Translations under genes and position numbers: made by a program
Shown here: positions 32,391 through 43,200 of the stretch, one piece after another
How positions within the stretch are numbered: the stretch's first letter is position 1
Layout: each line of letters opens with the position of its first letter
Assembly (NCBI GenBank): GCA_036365455.1
Contig: JAWQUS010000027.1
Coordinates: 15,612,501 to 15,676,500, forward strand
Direction of reading: 5' to 3'
DNA from: Macrosoma leucophasiata
Taxonomy: Eukaryota; Arthropoda; Insecta; Lepidoptera; Hedylidae
DNA: 64,000 bases
The notes under the pieces: generated by a model
Database searches by the model: none
What the model was told of the DNA's origin: nothing
Seen by the model: only the letters and a program-made list of their open reading frames with translations

Positions 32391-34541
32391 ATGAGGAGTA
32401 ACTTGAGGGCGCTCATAGGACCTTCCGTTCTGAATTCCGATTTATCTCGGCTCTACGAGGAATCCCAGAAGTTACTTGACAATGGAGCTGATTATTTACA
32501 TTTGGATGTAATGGACGGACATTTCGTGCCAAACTTTTCATTTGGCCATCCAGTTGTAAAGTGTTTACGTTCAAAGATTAAAAATGCATTTTTTGAAACT
32601 CATATGATGGTGGCAAACCCTGAACAGGTTAGTGTTCAAAATGCATTTTTAAATTTCGGATTTCCTTTTCTTAATTAAACCGATTACAAATATCTTCTGA
32701 TAGAAATAACTTTTCTAGGTATGTCAGTCTGTTTAAATAAAATTGATGTGCGTAAATTAGTAATAGATATTTTTATACTTACCACTGAAATCAGAAACAT
32801 GTAGGTATGACAGTTGATTTCTAATTGTTTGTGAACTCATAATACACTGTAATAATTGCATAATATTATTTTGCAGTGGATTGTACCAATGGCAGATGCA
32901 GGTGTAAATCAATACACCTTTCATATAGAACCAGTGAAAAATGTTGAGGAAGTGTGCAGAAAAGTTAAGGAGAATGGAATGAAGGTAATATCCTGATGTA
33001 TTTCCGCTATTTCTGGTTAAACTTTCATAGCCTCTACAGGTTAATGGTGGTAGAGCTCCAGTGCAAGAGCTCATGTGTGAAGGCACCACAAATGGTAGAG
33101 ACCAGGATATTTAGTGCTCCCTGCCACACTCTGCCTACCCTGTAAGGAACTTGGCCTGAGATTCACATAATAATAAATGGTAGTGTTTAGTGCTATTGTG
33201 TTCCACTCAGGTGATAATGAACTGCCCTGTAATTTCTGGAACAGAGATAACAACTTTGACCTCAAGAGAGGCAATATGGAAGCATTTGAATCTTCAGTTA
33301 CTACTTAACACCAATATGAACTGTATGTTTGTTTGCCACTTCATGACATAAAAAAATGCAATAAAATAATATCTTTACTACTTAGCAAAACAAAATATGG
33401 AATACACTCTTAATAATTCCTTATATTCTTTTACAGGTTGGAGTGGCAATCAAACCAGGAACACCAGTGTCTGATGTTGAGAAATACATTTCCATATCTG
33501 ATATGGTGCTTGTGATGACAGTTGAACCAGGATTCGGTGGACAAAAATTTATGGAAGACCAAATGACAAAAGTGAAATATTTGAGGGAACATTATCCTCT
33601 ATTGAATATTGAGGTAGACGGAGGTGTGGGACCTTCAACTATTGAGTGCTGTGCTAATGTATGTATAGATATTAAAAATACACATAGATTTGTTATTCTT
33701 ATTCTTGTTGTAGGGATTTCACATTGTTTTAATATTTAATGTGTTGCTACAACTTGAACCTACTCCGTTGTATGCTAAAAGCCATTATTTCTATTTTTAA
33801 CTGAATTAAAAAAAAAGGAACTTATGAGAACTTCCTTTTGCGTTTGACCCGTATGTATGTATGTATGTTTGTGCGCGATTATCTCGCGTTTGGCTGAACC
33901 GATTTTGATGCAGTTTTCAACATAGTGTTTCTTTAAATTTTTCTTAACTGTTTTAAAGTGTATAATTGAATAGTGTCATAAAATGTTTATAATAAAACAA
34001 AACTTTTGATTGAAGTATAATATATCTAATATTCTTGCTATTTAGTATTTTATACATTGATATACAGATTTTATGTATGATCGTTGAGAGGTAGAATTGT
34101 GAATGCGGCGGGCCGCGGCCGGTGCAGCGCGCGGTCAGCTGGTTGCCCCGCTCCTAACCCTTCTGCCCATTCTCGCCTTACGTTATCCCATTATTAGATC
34201 CGAGCATAGACAAATGTTGTATCTTAGTTTAAAATTTTGAGAATATTGATAGTTCATTCTAGCTTACAACAAATTTCGAATAAGAGTTTTACAACCAAAC
34301 TTTTTCATTCATATTCACCATTATGTGCGTGGAGATAAACTATAATTTGCATTGGTTTTGGGTGACCAAAATCTTCTTTCGATGTTACATTCAAACTTCA
34401 GTTATAGGTAATTTATAAACCTTTCATTTGCAGGCTGGAGCCAACATGATAGTATCGGGCACAGCAGTTATTGGGGCACCAGATCAAGCTGCAACTATAA
34501 AGCTTTTACGTAACACTGTTGAGAATGTGTTAAAGAAATGA
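32391..34541 (+). CDS. RPE: Ribulose-phosphate 3-epimerase
   Basis: Interconverts ribulose 5-phosphate and xylulose 5-phosphate in the cytosolic pentose phosphate pathway. Coding exons are 32391-32627, 32877-32984, 33437-33658 and 34434-34541, all phase 0, giving 224 aa, the usual family length. Motifs: [28 protein letters not shown] (metal-binding His and Asp), [44 protein letters not shown] phosphate-binding region. All four key His/Asp positions appear present. The first ATG follows an A-rich leader (AAAAAATG). An AATAAA lies at 34580, 39 bp after the stop. It converges on SPOUT1 with ~230 bp between the stops. Introns carry only repeat fragments. Confidence 0.97.
33018..33330 (-). repeat. 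rep-A copy in RPE intron 2
   Basis: Minus-strand copy of the repeat at 880: 'GGTGGTAGAGCTCCAGTGC' hairpin end at the left, 'GCCACTTCATGACAT' at the right, with diverged middle blocks. Confidence 0.75.
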
Positions 34542-34769
34542 TTAAAAAATATCACATAATAGTTGTAAGTGCTATAAGCAATAAAGACTTTTTAGTAGTA
34601 TTGGGATCTGTTCAAAAGGCTGTTTTATAAACTACTGAATAGGGATACAATATTTTTAAGTGTAACATTCCTAGATGTAGATAAAGTCAAAATTCATGTT
34701 TAACAATGTGAATAAAAATATTTTTATACTGGATTTAAATAAAAAATATATCTTGTTGTTATATTTTTT

Positions 34770-36389
34770 TTAATCAAACCTGCTTAAATCTATCTTATTC
34801 TCACTTACAGAATTATTTGATAAATTATTATTTGCAACTGGAAATGTAGAGCTGGTTGCAATCCCACTGGACTGAAATAACTTTGATGCATTCTTTGCTT
34901 TCAGTTTTGTTCGTAGACTAGACAAAGCTACAAGCAATGCTTCTTCAGTTCTAATAGTTCTGGATCCCTGATTCGGTAAAACATTGATGTAATGATTAAA
35001 TAACAAACTCGCATCATCCACTTGCAACTGTTCATCACTTTCTAATGCTGCCTCAATCCCATGAAGACCCCCAAAAGCTATGAGTGCATGATTGTAGCCA
35101 ACTTCGTCGTTAGGTAGTTCATCCACAGGAGTACCCCTGTCTGAAGTTCCAATTGTCAAATCATATCTGAAATTTTCAAATAAAAATTAATAAAATTTCA
35201 ATATTTTAATGCCTATATATATCTGTTAATTTATTTCAACTCTTAAGTCATTTTTTTTTCAGTTAATATTAGTGAATCCATTAAACAAACTAATTTCTAT
35301 TTCTGTGTAGAATGTTTTTTTTCTAGTTTCTTTCCCAAATAAGTTAAATATCAAGAAAAACTCACCCATCTTTATAGGGACATTGAGTGAACACCTGACT
35401 AAGGTTATTTGCAATACGAACTGTATATCCCCAGTAAATTCCAGTTTCAGCTCTTGGTGTGCTGAGACTTACAATTTTGCCTTTCAACTTCTTACTTCCC
35501 TCACGTGCAGGTAACATTTTGACTGTGACTCTGATGCCAGCATTGAGTAACTTGTCAGTAGAAACATCTTGCAAGAGACCAACATTGACCTGTGAACCCC
35601 GACCTGGCTTTACTTTTTTGTTCATTGTTATGCCTTCCCTGTAAATTGAATTGATATATTATATGTAGAATCTTGAATTCATTAAATATTAGGTCATATA
35701 GCATCATTCAGTATCTTTGCAGTACCCTTGAATGTCTCCTGTTATGTAATTGGAATAAGCTAAATTAAATAAATACAATAATAATTTAACTCTAGTTTAC
35801 CAATTCATATTTAATTTTCAGTGGCCAATGCATACCTGAATTGAAAATCATTTGATACTCTCAAGTGATGTGGTGCATCCAAAGGATTTAACAGTCCAGC
35901 AAACTCCAGGTCCTTATGTAAGGGAAAGAAATGTTTCCTTAAATACTGCGGACACTCCAAGTACTGTAAGATTCGAGCCAATTGTACACTACTTTTTCTA
36001 GCAACTCTAACACCATCTATATCTTCCATTGTAGATTTCTTGGTGTTGATTTTTTCTCCTATATCGTCATAGACTACGATTTCATTAACACAAAACACAC
36101 AGGCCGCCCTGGCTATCTGACCAGCTAAATACGTGCGCAGTTCAGCAGATTGAGCATTCTCCAGTATGGAGCCAGGCACTGCTATGCTGACCGTAGATAT
36201 TTCAGAATTTCTCTTTTCTCTTTCTACTTCTTCCTTCACTTCCTGCTCTAACTCTTTTTCCAGAGCAAGTTTTTTCTGTCGCTTAATAATTTTTTCCTCA
36301 TTTCGTTTCCTCTTAAGTTCTTTCTTCGCCTGGTTAACTTCTCGCCAACTTTTACCAGGTGCTTTTAATGGGACTACAGGTTGATTCAT
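34770..36389 (-). CDS. SPOUT1: SPOUT1/C9orf114-type RNA methyltransferase-like protein
   Basis: Exons 36389-35836, 35638-35366 and 35166-34770 join in frame and give 407 aa (human protein ~376). The N-terminus is a Lys/Glu-rich charged helix (~residues 12-60). The SPOUT-fold part follows: STVSIAVPGSILENAQSAEL, TYLAGQIARAACVF, ARILQYLECPQYLRKHFFP, FAGLLNPLDAPHHLR, TGIYWGYTVRIANNLSQVF, YDLTIGTSDRGTPVDEL, ALIAFGGLHGIEAALE, and a C-terminal GSRTIRTEEALL. The family has a trefoil-knot methyltransferase fold and is linked to 28S rRNA methylation and to spindle/kinetochore function in vertebrates. SAM-site residues look intact. The ATG follows a possible acceptor (TTCTGCAG|GTCTAACG), so a non-coding first exon may exist upstream. 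It is tail to tail with RPE. Confidence 0.95.
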
Positions 36390-36573
36390 CGTTAGACCTG
36401 CAGAAAATTACAGTCCAGTAGACGAGGCACTAGAAAGTAACTAATATGATCATCAAACATCAAGTTATTATAACGTAATTTGTATCAAATTATAAACTCG
36501 TAAAAATAGAACACGAGGCGAGGTTAGTATTTAGTAAAATAATTTTTGACAGTCTGTCAAGTCTGTGATATGA

Positions 36574-37016
36574 TAGTGTTGCTGAACTATCGATAGTTGA
36601 CCTCGAAAAACAGTCTAATAAAACGAAAAATAGCGCGATAGTCCTATCGAAACTATCGACCCTTGACGATAGTATCGATTGTTAAAAATAAGCAATACTA
36701 TTGCCAAAGATCGATAATATTGTTATAAATATGCTATCACTTTCGATACTATCGAAACTATCGAAGCTATCGATACAATTGACACCCATACTATCAATAG
36801 TAGATAGTATTGATAGTGTTAATAACAATACTTCCGATACTATTGATCTTTGGCAATGCAATGGTATTGCTTATTTTTAACAATCGATACCATCGATAGT
36901 ATTGCAGCATGTCGATATTTTCGATAGTCTTATCGATAGTGTAAAACTGTTTTTTCGATGTCACGATAGATCGCAATACTATCAATAGATAGACTATTAC
37001 TATTGCATCAACACTA
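36574..37016. mobile_element. Foldback MITE rich in TATCGATA, upstream of SPOUT1
   Basis: The ~440-bp segment is an imperfect palindrome. The left arm (36668-36725, 'TCGATTGTTAAAAATAAGC') pairs with 36823-36893. The outer ends are ATAGTGTTG and its complement CAACACTAT. Many CTATCGATAG-like blocks occur inside. Three exact TATCGATA octamers (about 36592, 36768, 36931) match the insect DRE/DREF site. It starts 185 bp upstream of the SPOUT1 ATG, so it could act in that promoter. Confidence 0.7.
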
Positions 37017-37544
37017 TACCCGGAATCTTAATTCAATTCCTGGTTTGACATTTTCAGTGTTGCAACGTAATGACAACTGCTAAATAGTAGACGTTGCGAA
37101 ATTAATCGATACGAAAATGAAATATTTTCGAATCGATTCAATTCGTTTATAGTATTATCTAAACAACTACTATTTTAGCGCAGTAGTTTCGTTTTTCACG
37201 TACTTATAGGTGTTGCGGATCATTACTTATTCAGTAACCGTCAACTCTTTTCGTAAAGGTTTTTTTTTTCGTTGGGGACAATGTCTTAACGTCTTTTTGT
37301 GATGTACTTGGCCGAGGATTCATTTTGATGGCAAACCGAAACAAATAAATACACTTAAAGTAAAAAAAAACTAGCTATCTAGGCTCTTTTATTATAAGTT
37401 TTGTTTTTTAAAAACATTAATTTTTAATATAATATTGCAATGGTTACTAATAAATAAATAATTATTGTGAATAGTAATGTATTTTTTTTTTCAATAAAAA
37501 CGAGCAATAAATCTTAAAACTGGCACACCAATATTAAAATTACA
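37017..37544. other. Intergenic sequence, nothing recognised
   Basis: AT-rich, with T-runs; no ORF, RNA gene or repeat could be supported. Confidence 0.5.
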
Positions 37545-37556
37545 TAAACATAAAAT

Positions 37557-37927
37557 GAAGCGCGCATGGCCCAGCGGCTGGTGTAGATCGTAAGCGATCT
37601 GCTCGGTTAAGCACTACGGGCGCGGTCGGGTAGTGTGATGGGTGACCGCTAGTGGCAAATTAAATGCGCGTTTCCGTGCTTCGGAGGGCACGTTAAGCCG
37701 TCGGTCCCGGTTGCTATCGATAGATAGCAGTCGTTAAACCTTGTCGGAGGCCTTATGGGCGGTTTGAAAAACATCCGACAGTGGGTTGGCCACTAACCCA
37801 CCCACCTCCACCAATCCGCATTGGAGCAGCGTGGTGGAGTAAGCTCCAGGCCTCCCTCCAAAAAGGGGAGAGACTCGTGCCCAGCAGTGGGACGTATAAT
37901 GGGTTGCCATTATTATTATTTTTATTT
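37557..37927 (+). mobile_element. 5S-rRNA-like SINE, intact copy with target duplication
   Basis: The 5' head includes 'CTCGGTTAAGCACTACGG', 'GCGCGGTCGGGTAGTGTGAT' and 'GGGTGACCGC', matching the 3' half of 5S rRNA. A ~230-bp body and the 3' end 'CCCAGCAGTGGGACGTATAA' with an ATT tail follow. TAAACATAAAAT (12 bp) occurs on both sides (37545-37556, 37928-37939), showing LINE-type retroposition. The 3' end resembles the RTE terminus CAGCAGTGGACGT, pointing to RTE machinery as the mobiliser (inference). Confidence 0.82.
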
Positions 37928-38059
37928 TAAACATAAAATCGCGCTTTTTTATCGATTGTTGGGTCCATCACTATTATGTTAAATGTGGTATCATTATTTT
38001 ACGAAGTGACAGTAGCTAATGTCAAATTGGGAATCGAATTAAAAGTCCGAGTGTAGTCT

Positions 38060-38199
38060 ATCTGTGACACTGTCGACGTCAACGTCATTGGTTATTAGTC
38101 TGTGACAAAGGCAAGATTTTTAGCTTTGATTTTTAGTTATTTTTAGGTTATAAAGTGTGAAAGTAATTTAAAAAACTAGAAATACACTTCAGAAATAAG
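38060..38199 (+). other. Candidate non-coding first exon of ATIC
   Basis: GAAATAAG|GTATGT at 38199/38200 is a strong donor. About 2 kb downstream an acceptor (TTTTACAG|TTAAAC at 40236/40237) begins the 51-bp exon holding the ATIC ATG. No coding frame is needed. The transcription start was not located, so the 5' limit is arbitrary. Inference from splice signals only. Confidence 0.4.
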
Positions 38200-38499
38200 G
38201 TATGTAAATAAATTCAATTTTTTATTATGACATCTTAATTGTACTTTTTTTTACTGTATAGGTGGCCAATAAAGCAAAAGTTCGTTTAATCCCGTTGTCT
38301 GTTTTGGTTTGACGATTTACCCACCTACCTACCTAATCTTCCCATACTGGTCTGTGATCCTGGTTTCAATTCAATTCAATCTCCAGACAATTGCTAACGT
38401 CTCCAGACAGATGAGTAAAATCTTAGCAGTACATTCGGAGTTCAGAATTATGACTGTTAAGCTGGGTCGCCTGATACTCAATTAAAACAACCGGCGAAT

Positions 38500-40235
38500 C
38501 ATGAATGCATTCAGAGTGCAAATATGCACAGTAAGTACCTAGGCATCCTGATGAGCACGCAATACCCGCTTAAAGTGATTAATTTAACTGGTGGTTACCA
38601 CCACATTACCTTGTCTACTTGCAACAAAATGGTAGTGTTCATGTTTTGCTTAAACCCTCCAGACACAAGAAAAAATATGACAATTGAAATTCAATTGTGT
38701 CTGGGCGCCGGTGGCCTTACGTTCCTTGACAGGTTAAATAGCAATGTACGGCCCTGGAATTTCCTGCACAGAAGCATAATAGACCTTAGGCCTCAGGAGT
38801 GTGCAATGCATCTTTAAAGAACTTTTCCCTTGACACTTTTTTTAATGTCTCAATTCGTTCAATATTGTTTTGTTAGGCTGTAAAAATACTCCTTATTTAT
38901 TTGATTTAAGTTAATAAGGACCTCCCACAGAAACATCTGCCCAATAAATAGAACGCACTTCTTTTTTTTATCTTTGCTAATGCAGATAATATTTATTTGT
39001 AATGGGACCTATTTACCTATCTTGAACTGAGAAAATTCCATATATACTTCACCCCCCTATTTCACTCCCTTAGGAGTTGAATTTCTTAATCCATACTAAG
39101 CCTGGGTTGCGACACAATATTTGTTAAAGTTAAAGTAATTGTAACATTTCACATCCTTCTCTAACTTTAACAGATTGCTTTAAGTTAGAGAAGGATGTGA
39201 AATATTACATTTCATTATTTTCGATATGTAATGTAAGGAACCCCTGTATCAAATTTCAAGTTTCTAGGTACAGTAGTTTCGGCTTCATACGTTGATATAT
39301 TATAAGTCAGTGAGTCAGGTTTGACTTTCATATATTGTATAAAGATGAACAAAAACATGAGCAATTCTTTAAGCAACAAGTCTTCATTACTACAAGACTA
39401 GTAACTTATTGCTTAAATGTTAGTTAAATTATTTTACTCTTAAAATTATGATCACAAACCTAACTTTTCTTTAATAGTAAACAATTTAATGTTTCTTTTG
39501 CATAGCTGTCAACCATCTGAGTTACATCATTGTTTTCATCATAACAACACAAAATTAGGGTTGTTCACAATGTTTACTTTAAAGTAAACAATCACTACAG
39601 GAAGAATAGGATATTATTATGCAAAAAGTTTTATTTATTTAGAATATCTTCCAATTGTCCAAAATTTTGGGAAGAGTTCTATATCAATTATATATATATT
39701 ATCATGGGCAAATGCTACCCATGACTTTGAATACTCGTCGCATTCAAAGTCATCTTACCTTAATATTAAAAAAATATTATTTTGCAAATTAGTTTATTTG
39801 TATATTATTTTATGATATTATGCCCTCATAGTATAAAAGTAGATGTAGTAGATAAGATGATAAATATATACCAATTAGAAAACAGACGGATTTATTTAGA
39901 CTTTCATCTTCTATTTCATGTTAAATTAGAAATATCCCTCAGGCCACCAGAAAAGTATGACAATAGATTTCTTATTGTTCTCGAGCCCTATAGGGCCCAT
40001 CTGCTGTTTCGGGGATTAAAAATAATATTTTCCTTTTTTTCTAACTATTTCATCTGCATCCTCTTTGGTTTTCGAAAAAATGTAGCCTTAAATTGTGTAA
40101 ATAATATAAATTAAGTTGTTGACAACCCTACTAAAATTTGATAAAGATGTTGTTCTATTATTGTTGGGACCCCTGTGTGAGGTCAAATTGATAACACCAT
40201 TCTCAAACAAGATTGTTTGATGATTCTCTTTTACA
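38500..40235. other. Non-coding interval before ATIC coding start
   Basis: Contains two short diverged repeats. One, near 38650-38745, is a palindromic 'TATGACAATTG...CCTTACGTTCCTTGA' block that recurs near 50060-50145. The other, near 39101-39215, contains 'TTTAACAGATTGCTTTAAGT' folding on 'GTTAAAGTTAAAG', also found near 26010. The reading frame at 39782-40114 has no recognisable homology. Confidence 0.5.
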
Positions 40236-40265
40236 GTTAAACATCACAAACAACCAATAACAGAC

Positions 40266-43200
40266 ATGGCTGTGAATGGAAAATTAGGTACCTAATCACT
40301 TTTATTTTATTAGAAATAAAAATTATTAAAAAGTACAGTTTTAATTTTCTAAAAAAAAATTACTCTACACTCCCATTAAGATATAATTTTTGTTGCACTG
40401 CTGCTCAGGATATCCCATCATAAACAGTTGGCATGATAGGTAAGGTAGTTGTGGTACCTATCTTATAATTCTCATATAGTGTGTACACGGGATAAAGTGC
40501 AATTTGGAAAGGAGGTGAAACTAAACCGAAATCTAACAACAAAAACGTTTTATTTGAATATGATAAAAAATATTTACTTAATATCACTCTTATATCTTTT
40601 ACAGCTCTTCTCAGCGTTTCTGATAAAACTGGCCTTTTGCCGTTAGCCAAATGCCTTTCGGAAATTGGTCTTGGTCTGGTAGGCAGTGGAGGCACGGCGA
40701 CAGCTTTACGCAATGCTGGATTGAAAGTACTCGATGTTTCCGATATAACCGGGGCACCAGAGATGCTTGGTGGCCGCGTGAAGTCTCTCCATCCAGCTGT
40801 ACATGCTGGAATACTTTCAAGGTAACATATTGTCAATGTTTCGATTTGTTTAACACTATAGAAGCCTATCGTAAGTCCCACTCATAGGGCAACACCAGAG
40901 GGGAGTAGCCATATATAGGCTTTCCTCTCTGTCAAAGTACAAGCCCAAATGGGCCTATACCTGTCGCCTAGATGTTTTAATGTGTGCGTGAAATTGTTTC
41001 TGTATTTTGTTAAAGTCAAGGTGTGAGTTTCGTAGTAATAGACGATTTTTGTAGTATGTGTGCGTGTGTGTCGCAGGCATTTCCCCCCGCAAAAAAATGA
41101 CAAACTGTTTTGCATAGGTAATAAACGCAATGGCTACTCCCCTCCAGTCCGCAGCGGCGGTGGCCTGTGTTGCTCTATGGTCCCACTCAGTCAATGTGTT
41201 ACTCCGAAAAATCTAATTAAAAAAAAAGCAATTCTAAAGGGTATAGCGATATCTTTTCAATGTTAAATAAAAAAAAACTTGTAATACAATTTTTGCAGAC
41301 TTACAGAGTCCGACCAAACGGATATGAAGCGGCAAAAGTTTGATATGATCAGTGTAGTTGTTTGCAATTTGTATCCATTTGTGCAAACTGTTTCCAAACC
41401 AGAGGTGACGATTGCCGATGCAGTTGAGAACATCGACATCGGAGGTGTGACCCTCCTCCGGGCTGCAGCTAAGAATCACGACAGGGTAACGGTCATATGC
41501 GATCCAGCCGATTATGACAAAGTTATAAAAGAACTCAAAGAGAATAAGGATCGTCAAACTTCATTGGAAACTAGGTGTGTGACTTGCCTAACCTAACCTA
41601 ACCTCAGTAGAATTATAAAATTATTTTTATCTACTTTCGCTTACCATCAGTTCCTATCTAGGAATTATCCGCTTGTCTACACGGGAACATTATGCGGAGA
41701 AAATAAAAACTATATTTGATTGATAAGTAAACAGTTTCCTGATTGTACACGAGACTTGAAACATGTGACATAATTGTGTACATTAACCCATTCCCGGACA
41801 GGTATACGAGACACAAGAAAAGATTTATTATTATCAGACGTAATAACTTCACTCAAATTCATAGTAAACTAATTTGTTTTCGGTCTACTTCTTATGATGT
41901 CTTTGTGTTTCCTTGCTGGAAGAATGTCTCCCAAATGTAATGGAAGTGGCACACAAGCATGCAGTTCACATTGATTTTAAGTGATGACTGCAGCCTATAG
42001 ACACTCGCACAAGGACCCAGGTCAAAATGCAGATACATTACCACTCCTGAGGTCTAAGGTGTTATGCCTCTGTGCTGGAAATTACAATGCCGTACTTTAC
42101 CCACTGACCGGTACACAATAGTGCTGAACAGTACCATTTAGCGGCGGCATTATTTTTTATTTTATTAGGTAATGCGGCGGTGCCTTCGCCCGCGAGCTCC
42201 GTCCTTGGAGCTCTATCACCAGTAAAAAGTGCCCTGTCTAGTTTTTATGTCCATTAAGAAGCTTTCTCGTTATATTCCTCTCTTACACATCTTTCATGCT
42301 TAAAGCCGTCAAAAATTCTTGGTTTTTACATGAATGCAATCATTTACAATCGAGTAATATTTAATTTTGATTATTTTGTTTGTGATCCTATCTATTTATT
42401 TGTTTACAGACAACGATTAGCATTGAAGGCGTTCACTCACACATCAGAGTATGACCTCCATATATCGGACTATTTTCGTAAACAATACTCTGCTGGTCAG
42501 TCACAATTGACCTTAAGATATGGTAAGTGACCTTTTGAATAATCAACAGTTTCTATAAGATTTAATTTAATACATTCAGTTTAATGATCTTTTTTTATGT
42601 CACGAAGGTGGCAAACAAGCATGCAGTTCACGTGGGTGTTAAGTGATGACTGTTGCGTATAGACTACACAAAAACCAGAGGTCATTGCAGATGTGTCGCC
42701 ACCCCTGAGATCTAAATTGTATGTCTCTGTAATAGTTATTATAGGGCCATACATTACCATCTGACAGAAACACGATAGTGCTGAACACTATAATATGGCG
42801 GTAAATAGATTTAATTCTCCCCCACACAGGAGCGTTATTATAGGTCGATAATATCGCATGCGTTACTGCGATATCTGTTTTCAGTACATTTTGTATTAGG
42901 ATGGTCATGTTGTTACACGCTGCTGCGATAATAACGCCGCAATGGAAGTAGGACGTTGCGTTTCTCCGTCCTGCGATTTTCCGATATGAGTTTATTCTCC
43001 GTTTAAAGAGCTTGGTCAAAGACCATGACGCTCTATGCGATATGAGTTCTAGAATGTTTTGTATCAGGACGCAAACGACCGTACACACACCTGCGATAAT
43101 AACGTTAGTACTTGTAGGACGTTTGGTTTTATCGAGAGTAGTTACATGACTGTATGAGTGTCCTAAAAACTTTTCTATAATATAGATATCATATCATCAG

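Noticed and set aside
37590..37650. 5S rRNA gene
   Set aside because: Only about half of 5S is recognisable, it is fused to a SINE body and tail, and it has target duplications. It is a retroposed SINE, not an rRNA gene.
39782..40114. 110-codon ORF before ATIC
   Set aside because: AT-rich frame without homology, lying in the presumed ATIC 5' intron, with no splice or start context.
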